Shown: positions 46,886 to 59,578 of the stretch, in pieces | Layout of the letters: each line of letters opens with the position of its first letter | How positions within the stretch are numbered: position 1 is the stretch's first letter | Origin: Cercophora sp. LCS_1 | Lineage: Eukaryota > Ascomycota > Sordariomycetes > Sordariales > Lasiosphaeriaceae | NCBI GenBank assembly: GCA_036250225.1 | Contig: JAPZLL010000001.1 | Span: forward strand, 1,302,001-1,366,000 | Reading direction: 5' to 3' | Length of the DNA: 64,000 nucleotides | Translations under genes and position numbers: made by a program | The notes under the pieces: model-generated | Told to the model about the DNA's origin: nothing | The model's database searches: none | Seen by the model: only the letters and a program-made list of their open reading frames with translations

Positions 46886-48006
46886 TTTCTGGATTAGAGG
46901 GTCCGTTTTGGGAAAGGCCATCAAGGTGGACAGCGAGATATGAGTGGTTTGCGCGGATGAGATCAAGACGGACCATGAATGCGAGCCAACAAGGTACCTA
47001 CCGCGCACTTTAATGTCTGCATCACGTAAAACACAAGTGAGAGCCATCTCATGGTCATGGTCATGGTCATCATGTCTCCGTCTCAGCTCGGCCAACGGCT
47101 GGCAGGTTCACGGGTGAAACGCCTTTGTCTCTGGTGGCCCGATGTCTCAGGGTCACACCTACTCGTAACGTTTAGGGCTGGCCCGACGATGAGGCTGGGG
47201 CCGTGGTGTTGGGACTGTCCCACGGAGCAGATCAAGTCCGTGGCCCTGTGGAGAGGAGGCGACCTGCCTTCCGTGGGCCCCAGGACGAACTGCGGCCAGG
47301 TGTAAGACTGTAGCACGGTTAAAGTACGTCCTCTCTTCCTGGTATGAGGTATGGTATTCTAAAGAGGTCGACCAAGGCACTAGGATAACAGGCCGAAGAT
47401 CAGCCTAACGCGCCCGGGCATCCATAAAGACTCCATGTGGCTGGACTGGCGGCGTCACGGGTCATAATCACAAATATTGACCGGATCAAGGGCTTCATGT
47501 AGAATCGTCTTTTGAAACTCAACGCCTTGCTGACTCTGGCCTTCTGTGCTTGCACCCTGATTTCCCATCGTAAATCCTCAAATCATGGTATCTTACTCTC
47601 CCGGCCCAGTCCAGCCTCCCAACAAAGAAAAAAGAAGCTGTATATATACAATGTCCCCATGCCCCCCTTCTCTTATCATGCGCAAAATTCAGAAACCAGA
47701 GCCGTTGTAAACCACCGTGCTCAATTCTATCATGATGCATCTTTCGCCAGCGCTGTGCGAGCGCAATGTACCAAATCGCGGAAAAGAAAAGGTGTCGCTG
47801 AGAAACAAGAAAATGAAGGGGACAAAAACCCCCACCAGGCTTAAAAGAGGCCCGCTAAGTAAAATAAAAAAAAGATGACGAATGTAAGAAAAAAACCGTG
47901 TAAACCCTGGTATTAAAACCATAACTACCGAACCAAACGCACCACGCCGTAGTTGTGCAAGATATCTTCCCACGATCAAGATGTAACGAAATGATCAAGA
48001 GAACGA
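46886..48006. other. Convergent spacer between FAF1 and STE12
   Basis: A 1.1-kb stretch of 3' flanking sequence for both genes, A/T-richer towards STE12. It has a CATGGT hexamer repeated three times at 47050-47067. No gene is supported. Confidence 0.6.
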
Positions 48007-50459
48007 TCACATCATGCCCCCCGCATTGATGGCGTGCGGTTGACTCATTGTCATCGGCATGCTAAGCGTCTGAAGGCTGTTGAATGCGGGTGTTTGAGAC
48101 ATGGTTGTTGTGGGGCTGATACCCGTCGACGAGGACGAATTGTCGTTCATGGCACCGTTGAGCGAGGCGGGAATGTAGCCGTTTTCTGACGTCGGCGATG
48201 CTTCCTCCAGGGACCCGAGCTGGTCCTCACCAGAGTAATCCTCTTCTTCCTCGCCTGAAAGGTTGAAGCCTCCCTCACCACCCTCTCCGCGGTCGTGGGT
48301 GCGCTTGTGCCTAAGGAGATACGATGTTAGTCACTGATGTCTGACAAGGTATCATTTTGGTCGACTTGGGATGTTGTGTTGTGTTGTGCTGCTGTAGTGT
48401 GGTGGTTCTGGCGGATTGCATTATGGATGGGTTCTTTGCTGACATGCCACACGCACAACAGGTCGACTTCATCCCAAAGGAACAAATGAAATGGATACAT
48501 CAAGGAAATTTTGGGGGCATACTGTGCTAGGTTGTCTGATCGGGAGAATGCCTTGCTACAATAAGGGCAGATGTAGGGTCTTTCTTGTGTATGTGTTCTC
48601 ACGTGTCTGGAAGTTTGGTCAGATACACGGCAGGAGGCATATGCTGACAAAAGAAATGAACTTCAGTCTTACCGCTTCAGGTGCTCTAGGCGCTTGAAGA
48701 GACGACCACAGGTGGGGATCGGGCAGGAGTGTGACTTTTGGGGATAGGGACCGAGCTCCATCACCGTAGCTGAGCGAGCTCGGCGCACCACATTGGGATT
48801 CCCTTGCATCATCTGGTGCTGGTCAAGAGGACCCAGGTCGTCACCGTTGAGCGGGGCAAAGTCTTGCTGCCGAAGGGACATGGGGTTGAGGGCCGGGCTG
48901 CCCTCGACCGTGGACAGCGGTGTACCGTGTCGCGAGAGCTCAAGCATCTCCTTGTGCTGTTGGCTAGTCATAGAGACCGCGGAGTTGCTGTAGGTCAAGC
49001 CAGGTGGTGAGTTGTCCGCCGACTCGTCACCTTCTGTCAAAGGACCGACAGAAGCGGAGACTGACCTTCGCAAATCGGAGGGTCGGTGAGTTGCCCCGGT
49101 AGCTGTGGCCATCGCAGCGGCCGTTACCGACACTGATGGGGGAATGGATGAACGCCGTCTTCTCTGCTTGTATGTCGGCGATCCTTCGATAACAGAGTAG
49201 ACATTGTTGGATCCGTACGCGCGCGGGAACGAGGGGGCAGCCAGATTGGATGGCGGGAGCTGCATCATACCGTTGAGGCCGTTGACACCGTTGAGATGGT
49301 CGGGGATGGCGGTATAAAGACCGGTTTCCTCATTGGCGATGTAAGCGGGCTCGGCACCCATGCCCAGCGCCTGCTGGGGAGGGGTCAGGGGCTCGAAAGA
49401 AATGCCCCTCTGGCTATAATCCTCGTAGTGCGAAGAAACGAAAGACGGAGCGGGAGAGTACTCCAGGCCATACGCGGGCATGGATGCATGGCGCTGGTGT
49501 GTTTGGGCGATTGGGACGCCGTTTTGGTTGTACTGAACCCGCGCGAAGTCAGGCTCCCGCTTGACCACCTGCTGGACTTGTTGGACCTGCTGAGGCATCG
49601 CGGGCGCCATCGTCATCGCTCCGTAGGGGACCATGGCGTCCATCCCATCCGCTAAAGGGGGCATCGACTGGGGAATCATTTGAGGGGGCGGCATCGAGTC
49701 GATTGCCCTCATGACCGGTGAAGTGGACTGCGACTGGGAAAAAGACACCTGCTGGGCATTGAATGAAGAGGAGTTGGCTTGTTGGGCCTTGGTGAGCTGC
49801 TCGTACAGCGACTGGGACGAGTCATATTGGAATGAAAGAGCGGGCTCGCTGACGGCCACCGTGGTAGCTTCCTGGCCCATCTTCTCCCTCTTGAGGTCTC
49901 TTTCGAGAGCGTCGAGGAAGAGTCTGTCGTGTGGCACACTGTACCAGTAAAAGACCTTCTGCTTCTTTTGTGTCCGAATGCAATTGTTCTTGTAAAGAAA
50001 GTCCAAGAAGGGACTTTTGGGCTCCTCAAGAGAGGCATCGGTTCCCGACTTGAGATTTCGCAGATCCGAGAAGATGCCCTCCTCAAATTTCTTCGAGTTC
50101 TTGACAGGGCGGCCAAAGGCCTGGAATCGGAATGACAAACATCTTACGATGTCGGTACCCGAAATGTGAAAAAGGTTGTTCCACAACACGCATGAAACAT
50201 ATTCACCAGTCGGCAGAAGAAATCTGCGAATGTACTGGTCTGGTTGCCAGTCTACGGGCGCAGAGATGAGAAAGTATTTGACTAGGCGCATCGTCAGTGT
50301 CAGTTCCGAGGCAGTTGGGTGGTCTGTGGAAGACTTACGATTGTCGACTTGCTGCAGAGCTACCTGAGCATCATGGGGGAGTGCCTGCTGAGCCTCTGTG
50401 CTCAGCATGAAGGTCTCTGGTTTTTGTGGTGCTGCCATGGCTGCATGCTGTGAATACAT
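48007..50459 (-). CDS. STE12: STE12 homologue, homeodomain-like and C2H2 transcription factor
   Basis: Four exons (50339-50459, 48673-50281, 48523-48606, 48007-48310; introns 57, 66 and 212 nt) give 705 residues. Ste12 is the nuclear output of the pheromone/invasive-growth MAP-kinase cascade (Fus3/Pmk1 type). The STE domain covers about 40-160: LKYFLISAPVDWQPDQYI, SCVLWNNLFHISGTDIVRCL, RFQAFGRPVKNSKKFEEGIF, then FLYKNNCIRTQKKQKVFYW. A long Gln/Ser/Pro-rich middle follows. Two C2H2 fingers sit near 580-640: CPIPTCGRLFKRLEHLKR-HVRTH and CPYCSKAFSRSDNLAQ-HKRTH, as in filamentous fungi. The 57-nt first intron (in frame if retained) interrupts DN-LKYFL. Finger 1 is split by the 66-nt intron, finger 2 by the 212-nt intron, the longest in the window. 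Confidence 0.94.
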
Positions 50460-50726
50460 AATGAGCAGCTGCCACTGCTAGTGGTCAATTCGCGACCGAT
50501 CGTCTTCCAGTCGCTTGTCAAGCCGAGCGCAGCGGGGTGCAATTGGAGAGTCGAAGGAATGCGAGTCGCTGAAGAAAACGTCGAGCGGCGCCAACTCGGT
50601 TGGAGCAAAAGACACTAGAAAATTCGATCTTCCAAGACTGGAAAGATGAAGCGATCGTCGGCTACCGATAGAATGCGGGCGTCGGGGACGTGCGACAGGA
50701 CGCAGCGGATTGACGGTGGTAGACGT

Positions 50727-50746
50727 GGTAGGTAGGTAGGTAGGTA
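50727..50746. repeat. (GGTA)5 microsatellite upstream of STE12
   Basis: Five tandem GGTA units about 270 bases upstream of the STE12 start, probably in its leader or core promoter. On the STE12 strand it reads as repeated TACC. Confidence 0.9.
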
Positions 50747-53700
50747 TGTATGCAAGGCACTGCCTATTGTATACCTTTATGCTTGTGCGGGTTTTTTTTT
50801 CGAGGCCAGCCCGGGTAGTTAGGAAAATGCGCAAAATAATTCAACCCAATTGCTTCAAGCGAACGAGGGATGGAGACCCGCTGGTGCGATGAACCGACCA
50901 GGTGCAGTAATCGACAGGAGGGGTCTGCTGGGATGAGCGACGGGGATTCGCAGGTGGTTTGCCGTCGACAATGCACGCGCGGGCGGCGGTCGTTGGTGAT
51001 GCAGAGGCCGATGCGAATGCCGTGCGCCGCCGGATGGGAAACAATGGGTGAATGGGATTAAAGCTCTTGTTTGACGAAACGAAACCAATCAACAGATCCC
51101 CAAAGAATCGATGGTTATCAAACAGACGCAGCGGGCTGGTCGAGGGGTAGCTCGAGATGGACTGAGTCTGCGACGCGAAATGTCGGATGTGTCCGATGGG
51201 AGCGCTGTCCACGGTTGCCGAGGAGCGATGATTACCTCCGGGGTTCTTGGTCTTGTGGGGAGAGCGTTGGTGATGTCGACGGCTGAGAGCCTGACGCGCA
51301 ATGTGATGCTGCAGAAGAGGGTTGAAGGGGATCCTCCTGCGGCGCGACCAGAGAAAAGGGAAAAAGAGGGAAGAAGAAGAGTCTTGGAAAAAAGATCACA
51401 AGAGAGGGCCAGCGGAGAGGGGAAGCGGGCGGACCTGGGGGTTTAATGACTTCTCTCGCTTGGGCCCAGGGTGCTCTGGCTGCCAATGGGTGCAGAGGCA
51501 GAAAAAGGATGCTAAAATCTGCAGTGTGGTACGGCCCAAGTGCCAATGGCAAGCAACTGCAGTAGCGGGGGTTGCATGGGGTGCCATCTCACGAGCGCGG
51601 GCCAGCACAACGAGAAGAGCGAGGACTCCGGGCCATTCAGGGTCGGGAGCGCCTACAGCGAGAGCGCTGGCCAGCAAGTGGGGGTGTGAATGTAGCGGGT
51701 GGACAACGCGCAGGCTCAAGAGGGGCGATTTAATAAGTCAGTCGTTGATAGGCCGGCCCCTGGCTGAAGAGGTGGGTCTGTCGGTAAAGTTGCCAGGGAT
51801 TGGGTCAGGGTCGACGGAGCACGGCTGCCCACGGGCCAACTCGTCCATCTGCGTGTCCTGAGTCGGGTTCCGTTCTGGTGAAGCCTTGCCTGTCGCCCCA
51901 GCGCATTTGTTTCCTCTCTACCACTCTCCACCACGGCTTCACCAGCCGGCTTGTCAACGGTGAATTCCAGGTGAGGTCGGGCACGCAACTCCTATAGTTT
52001 GACAATACAGCTTATTCGTCAATGTTGGCATCTCAAGGGCACCCCTTCTTGTAGCGTGCTCAAGCGGAGTGCTTGGGAATCTAGGCCCAGATGTTGGACT
52101 GCTCGCGCGTTGGCTTCCCTTTTTGCCTGCTGGTATGCAGGTGGCGATAGGCAGGCTCGATCCCACGGAGCAGCCTTGGCCTTGCCCGATGGGCCATCAA
52201 CTTCCAGTCCTCCGTCAGCCATCCATGCCGTATTTTTGGCACAATTGGTCACCATCGGCTTTCTCGTCAAGCCACGAGGGCAAGATTGGAGAGTCAGGAT
52301 GCCTACTTTCCCCATCTGACAGCTCTACCCAGCGCAGGGCGGACGGTGCTCTTGGGCGGGACCTGTTGATGCCTTCTGTTTTCCTTTATTCTGCCCTCTG
52401 AGTAGAACGCATAAGTTGACACGTCCCTAACTGTCCAGGAAGAAGTCTGCTGCGAGTTACCCCATCCCATCATTGGGCGCTCTTCCCCTTTTTGTCGTTC
52501 CAGATCAATGCGCCTCAAGGTTTTTCGAGCAGTGAGCATCCCCATTGGTAACCTGCCAGCCGCATCGGAGACCAAACGGCATCGAAGCACTGGCCAGCAG
52601 AGTCGCGAGATGGGGATTGGAAGCGCGACTCGAGAGTTAGGCCGGTCATCTGGCGCCAGGCTTGACAACAGTGATGAATCGCGCGCACCTGGAGCCTGCT
52701 GGGGCTGCGGATTTGATTTTGATTGCCGCTCACAAAAATATGTCTGCTTACAGCCTCCCCAGCTATGATGCTACCGCCCGGGGAACTAGGGTGGGTTCGT
52801 CATCTATTCCAATCATGCGGCATCCAGATTGGCTGTGGATGTATCGCTGGTGTAGCGCTGTACCTGTGGATTGCGCCGACATTGGGCAGAGGCGGCGGGT
52901 AATGCACGGCACACCCGCTGGATGTCTTTGTTACTCTCGCCATGCGAGGTTCGTTCTCTGCTGTCGCTTCGGGGCAACAGAACGGAGAGCGAGTTCGGTA
53001 GTATGGTTAGAACCATCGCAACAAATCTGCTGGAGGTCATGTTTGCGAGTCGTGGGGCTTTCTTGCATCAATATGCCTTGAGGCTCTGACTGGGGCAGCC
53101 CGGCAGACAAACTGCCACCGATGAGCCCAGCATTTTGCGAGGCGAAAGCTCCAATCGGAGACGTTTAGCTACCATCTCGTTCACCCTGCCAATGGCATTC
53201 CCAACTTTGAGGGCGTTCGTATAACCTGCATAGAACGTCACACCTCCAGAGCAAGGAAAGGAAAAGACAAAGATCTTGTCACCTCATTCCCCGTCCTGTC
53301 TCAGACACCCTTCCTTTTCTACCTTAAACGTGGCATTCACCTGCCATCGGGCCCCCAAATCTCCGTCTCAACGATGGCTTCCCAACACCCACATCCGCGA
53401 CTATATCTTCACCCTCTCAGCCGTTGAGGCGTGGCCGAAGCGAGTCGCTGTAAGTTCCTCACATTCGGCATCGGCCGTTGAACCCCGGAACCTTTACTGC
53501 GTAGGCACGGAAGCAGCGGCCCAAGCGTCAAGTAGGTCCAGAGCGAACAATGCTCCGCTTTGGAATGGCAGTCTGGATTCTCGACGGTCTGGGCTTTCCG
53601 ACTTTCTCATTTCGCCCTTCTCGGCGCCTGGCGACGACGTAGGGACCCGTGCCGCACCGGAACCTGGTACCCCTGGCCTCGCAGCGGCGACCGATGAATC

Positions 53701-55253
53701 CACAGCCACGCCGTTCAGATTGCCCCTTGGTCAAATCTGAAACGTGCTTCAGGAATAGCTTTTTAGCAGCCAGGACAGGGGAGGGGCGCTAAGCCCATTG
53801 AGGGGTCGACCACCTCACGTCCGAAAAACGCACCGTAGTGACCATGAGATGTCAGCGCCTGGTGGTGTCTTTGAGTGAACCCTTGCAGGATAGACCAGTC
53901 GGTCGAAATGGGCTGGCGCTTGTTGACAGATATCTCCTTCCAGACCGTTTTTTGGTCAAAGAAATAAACGTTGACAAAATGTCCCTTCTGACCGTCATTT
54001 CAGGTTTCTACATTCACAGATGGGAAGCCACCCTGTGTTTTATTCAGCGCATGTCGGCTTTTTTTCTTCGCTCCTCCACGCCCTTTACGTCCTTATGTCA
54101 TGTCATCCGCGCCCCGTTCCTCTCACCTCCAGCTGGCGGCATCGGTCGAGAACATCGACAATGTCAATTATTCATGGCATTTCCGAACACTCCGGTCACC
54201 GGTTGAAGCGCGATGACCGACACAGTCCGGGCCGCCGATGCCGATGGGAAGGAGAAGGGGTATGCCTCCTCTGAAAGGAAGTGGGGGATATGCATTGCAG
54301 CTCGAAGTGGTAGGTGGGCTCGCTTGATCACCATGACTAGCAGATTCTGAAACTTGTAAACCTCTTGTATCAGAAAGGGACTCCCCTCTTTCGACTGTGC
54401 GGTTTGCAGTGTAGGCTAGACTGGGCAATGTCTGTGCCGCTGTGCCTGACCCGACAGAAAATGCGTCGCCGTCAAGTTGGTGATGGAAGGATACGCATAC
54501 CGAATCTAGTTGATACCGCTTGAGGTGATCTGAACCACCAAAGCTTGTTTTCCAACAGACATGAAGGTAATATTCTAATCACTGAAAATCGGTTCTCTGC
54601 GCCCCTTTGAAATGTTTGGTGGGCTCCTTCCAGAGTAATCCCCGTCTTGAATTCTGAATGGGTGGTTTCTTTTGTGACCCCCGTATGTGCTCTTTTTCCT
54701 TTGGTGGACATGCGCTCGGCCCTTCGCCATCGAGCAACTGTGAGCGGCACTCAATACATGCGGATATCAGTCCCTTCGGCGCGCCGATGTGGCTAAAGCT
54801 AATATCACAAACGTCTTGCATCGGAATAACTACCGCACGAAGACATGTGCCGCCCTACGAGTTGTGCAGACAGGCCAAGACCAAATTCAGAGGTTGAAGG
54901 TAGCATTCCACCGCGTGACTGCTGCAGGCGCAGGCACAGCCAGGTGGAGGAAAGACAGCCGGTCACCGTATTCAACCCTCCCCACGACCCGTGCGGACGG
55001 ATGCACAGCTCCTCATAATCTCGACTAGGGGAGAGGAGCGGCTGAGGTGCTGGGATTCGGCGGGTGTTGTTTTGTTTCAACAATTCTTTCAGCAACGGCA
55101 GACGGAACTCTTCTCGTCAACAGCCAAGAAATCGTCGACACCGATTTTGCGGGCAACAGTGCCGGTCAACCAGCGCATCGACACCGCCTCCTGACGGCAG
55201 TTGCTGGCTGCCCGAATCCGCTTAGAGCCGGACATGTGACGATATCACCACTG

Positions 55254-55274
55254 TTTTTTTTTTTTTTTTTTTTT
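55254..55274. repeat. Homopolymer run of 21 T
   Basis: Twenty-one T in a row. On the minus strand it could be a poly(A) tail, but the preceding sequence shares no visible similarity with the candidate element at 33.8-34.1 kb. Confidence 0.95.
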
Positions 55275-58200
55275 CGCTCCGAGATCTCCAGCCCCACGGC
55301 AACACATCGTTGCGTCTGCGTTTTGCTTAGATTGCCTATTCGGCAGCGACTCCAAAATGTTCTGGATAGCTTGGTGGCTGGAACCCATTGGCGATGGCAA
55401 GCTGCTTCTCCTTGCGTGTTTCAGAATCCACGCACGCCCGAAAAAAACACAGGCTAAGCTTAAGTCCACGCGCTGCGCTTTGCAGCCGCTTAACTTTTCG
55501 ATGTCCCGTTGCCCAATCAGACGGACGCGGATGCCACGGCGCACTGGCGCAAAGAGCTCTGGGCGATACGCATTGACAGCGAATCTGAGGGTTCCCCGCG
55601 AAAAGGGGAAGAGAGCTTGGCCAGGGGGCTGGGGGGTAGCTCTTCAGGACGCTGATTGGCCCCCTCAGATCTGTCGCCCCAAGCCCAACCTTGGTCCCCA
55701 TCAACCGTTTCCCTGCGTGACCACACTCGACTACGGCTGCACAGCACAGCAGGGAAGCACCAAGAATAGCATCAACGAATATGTAGGCGGCACTGGCCCC
55801 GAGAAATGGCCGCATAATAGCGGGGAACAAAGAAGGGAGGGAAGACCTCTACAGCGACCTCCTCTTCTCGCTCGATTTTCACCGCCGTCGGTAGACGCAA
55901 TTCGTTTGGCTGACAGTGCCTTGGACGCGTTCGGTAGAAGATCGAGGCGGCCTAGCAGTAAGCCCATAGGCGGCCGAAGATGCAGGTACCGCGGGATCTG
56001 CTCATGCAGCAGGGCATCGATGTGATCTGGTGTCGGCCCTCTTCCGTCATCCCGCCGGGGAGCTGCGAGGGTGGGAATGTTTTGACGACGGGCGAATTTG
56101 ATAACCTCGGCGCCTCCTGAAGCCAAGACAAGGCGGCACAGGCGGTGGTGACCTCAAATACACACCGATTGCGAATGCCTTCAAGCGCGCAGGTGGGGGG
56201 TAAACGGAAAAAGCAGCGAATTACACAGCTGCCCTGTCTTAGGTATTGGTAGCAGCATCGCTGAAGCCGGCCTCCGTGGCGGTTTCCTGAGGGAGCAAAC
56301 TAAAGGGGGCAATGGAAAACGCACATGCTGCATCCAACTCTCCTCCTTGCATGGCTTCAGGTCGTATCCCACACGGCGCACATCGCCAACAAGCAGACTC
56401 GACAGGCGTTGTGGAGGGAGAGAGAATGAAGGCAGCGAGACTCGGTGCCAAGGGAGATCCTGAAACAACACGCCAAGAAAGACCGAAGTGATGGAAGCTC
56501 TTGAAACGAGGTGAAAGGAGGGAGAGGGAGAGGGCATCGGGGCGCGGGCTGCGGGGCAGCAATTGGGCTTGGTCCCCCTTAGTCGCGCACCTGAACGACT
56601 CTCATTGGAGAGCGCAGAAGGGTCAAGGAGCAAACGGGCCCGATCCGGAATGTGGCTTACCGGCGATGTAACCTTACGCAGGAACGCCGCTGCGTCTGGA
56701 CATCACTCGCAGCTCCCATCGAGATGGAATGCAAGTCGCAAAAAGGGGAGGTGGCTCGAGTGTCGAGGGCCGAGAGCAAAAACCCGGGCAAGCAATGCCT
56801 GCTCGTGGTTACTCTTGCTCGACAGGGAAATGCCGAACTTCAGCCTGCTCGCTGCAGACATCCGAAACAAGCGCCGGCTGGGTGGGGAGGGAGAGAGCTG
56901 ATGGGTTCAGGGGTCAGGGAAAGACATGAAACTGGACAGGCACCGTCACATATCCTTCGAGAAGGGCAGCGAGTGGGGAGCACCATGCGAGGGTCGTGAT
57001 GGGACAGGTCGGTGATCAATGGATTGTGCCATCGTCGACTGTGGGGGCCAGGGGTATGTCCCATTGTGGGTGGACCTCCGTTCTTACCACCAGCCGCTCT
57101 CAGGCGGAAAAACAAACCGACCACGACGGTAACATGGCATGGGGACGAAGACGGGCTGGGCCATCGAGCCCGGTATCTCTCGGGTTTGAAACAAAGTGGC
57201 AGGCAACGACGCAGCAGGCGCGCAAGGAGACGAGAGGATAGAGGGTCCTCCCACTACGCGATATCCAACCCATTGGCTGAATTATTGTCGAAGCCGTCTC
57301 TCTGCCCGTCTCTACCTACCAGCCACCTCTCTCTCGACGTCTTCTCCCGGCATACCGAGCTCGGTTGGAGAAGGTGTGTGGATCCATCTCGCTGCCGTGT
57401 TGAAGCATGGACCACGGCTCGGCTGGTAAAGACGTCAGTAACACAAGAAAAGGGGCAAGGAAAGAGAGGCACGAGCTGTATTCGCGCGGCAGAGAAAGAG
57501 CGGCTCTTTTCGGTTTGGGTTTGGTTCAAGCTGGAGGAGCACAGCACAGCAAGAGAAACTGGTCCGTATCACAACCACACAGACTCACCTGTGCCTGGAC
57601 CTGGGAGGTCAACACGCCCGGACCTTGCAGCCCGCACGTTTTTCTGCTTCCTGTGCTCTTTGGGGATATGTAGGTGACATGCTCGTCTGTCAGCTGCTGA
57701 CAGCCGCACCAACACCAACAGCGCATTGCGATGAGAATTCGGCAGCGTTATGTGAGCCAAGCAATCGGGACTCCGCCTTGGGATATCGAGGCACCGTGCG
57801 CAGCACCCGGCCCACAGCGAGCTGTGGAAGGGCTCTTTGCCTGTGCCCCGATGGGCGGTCCCGTGCCAGGGGAGAACTCGAAGGCAGATAATCTGAAACA
57901 CATCGGCCGACTCCTTCGCCATGATCTAGGTCCGAGTGAACGTCGATGGCGAGTGCTGGCCCGTAGTCCGAACCCAGTTGAGCCTCCATCTTTTGGTCCC
58001 TACGGGTGGCGTGCCAGCAACCCAAAAATCACTTTGCCGTAAACCGGCAGCCTTGACACTGGGGTCCCTTCCCATACGTGCAGAGGGTAATCGGGGGGGT
58101 TTCCTTTACGTGTTTCAACGGCCATGTGGGCCTTTGGACTTCGGCCCTTTCCAGCATCAGCATTTCGTTTTTCCACCTGGTGGCCCCTTCTGGGGCATCA

Positions 58201-59578
58201 TGGAGATCCCCCAGGTGGTTCGCGGCAAGGTGTAGCTGGGCAGCGGGCAGCTCGCCCTTTCTCCCGCCATGCCATCGTCCCTTAGCCTTACTGTCCCCTT
58301 GTCCCGCCGGTGCCGTCGTCCATTCCCGCGTGGCAGACGGCTGAAGATCGACGTCTGAAACCACTCCCGGCACCCATGCGATCGCTGAGCTATCGACGGT
58401 CGATGGGGTCCCCAATCCCTGCGCAGAAGGGCAAAGGAAGCACCACGGCATGAAGGTTGAACCCTCGGACGGAGGGACCCTCACCGCACGACTCCCCTTG
58501 GTAAGGATCAAAGCAGGGAAAGCACCGACCCCATGTTCATCACGACCTGCCGCCGTCTTCCGACTGGCTGCTCTTTTGCAGCCTGTGCTCCCCAGGCGGT
58601 GAGCAGCATGATCATGGGGATCAACCATGCAGCGTGCAGCACGCCGAAGAGAGCCTCGGCGTGAAGCTCGGTCAGTGGGGGATTGCTACCTCGAGCTTGC
58701 TCGGCAATGCCATAGCGAGCCTGGGCCTGCCTGTACAAGGAAGGCTGGCCCGAACGTGGTCATGATGGCGGATACGGTCCCGCTTATACGCTAGAGAGCC
58801 AGAAAATGTCCGGTTCTGATGCTGCGTCAGGGCATGATTTCGGTCTTGGGCTTAGCGTCATCGTCGTGAGCGTGCTATCGTAGATTGCATCGTCTCCTTG
58901 CCCAGCTCTGACGGTCATGTGTAGGTAGGCATGTAGTGGAGTTGTCCCTTCTCCACCGGGTTGGGGCTCATTTGCGTTGCGGAAATCGAGGTATAAGGGA
59001 CAGGGCTGTACCTTGTTCCGTCGCGAGAAACGCAAGAGCCAGGACGTTCGAGAAAAGAGGTGATGGGGCCGGTAGTGTGATGGAGGCGCAATCTTGACAA
59101 GGGAGTTGGGTGGAGTGAGGCTCCACTGGTCGGTTGATGCCGACGAACGGCCTTGTTGTCGTCGTACTCCAGTTGCTTCAACCTGAACATTTTCAGCTGG
59201 CCTCGATCCCGACTAATATCTCGTATCAAAGCAGCGGTGTGTGTTCTTAGAGCACAACATTGCGGAGATGTGTGATTGCCTCAGTTCTCAATCGGGGCCA
59301 AGCCTCCGTGAGGGTTGAGTATAACCCCGCCCATCTATTTCCGGGAGGAGAGCAGTCTACCGCAACATTGAGTAGGCATGTGGGGGATGTTCTTGATGTT
59401 GCTGTCTCTGATGTGAAGAGCACACTAAATGGCGATCATGTTGAGGAGGGCCATTGAAGACATTCATGGTTGTGCTTGACTCCAAAGTGATAGACTGGAA
59501 TACAAATTCAGCTCATGACAGTCGTTGGCAATCGAATTATTCGGCATTGATCTATCCATCGCCCCAACTAGTAAACAC

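Larger units (their letters stand above)
50460..59578. other. 9.1-kb gene-poor region upstream of STE12
   Basis: Bounded by the STE12 start and the NOC3 3' end, so it may be mostly STE12 regulatory DNA or non-coding RNA. Frames of 100-220 codons occur on both strands over the same bases, without domains or convincing splice partners; the minus-strand frame at 58508-58738 has one hydrophobic stretch but no family match. Composition stays GC-rich, so it does not look like AT-rich RIP-mutated repeat. It contains a GGTA microsatellite (50727-50746) and a 21-T run (55254-55274). Confidence 0.5.

Noticed and set aside
44123..47520. Shared CATGTAGAAT near 44.12 kb and 47.5 kb as copies of one element
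   Set aside because: A 10-mer match is expected by chance many times in 64 kb, and the flanking similarity is too weak.
48327..48650. 107-codon minus-strand frame as a separate zinc-finger gene
   Set aside because: It is STE12 exon 3 with read-through into flanking introns, not an independent gene.
55254..55400. 21-T run as tail of a second copy of the 33.8-kb element
   Set aside because: The adjoining sequence has none of the stems of the first candidate and no visible similarity to it.
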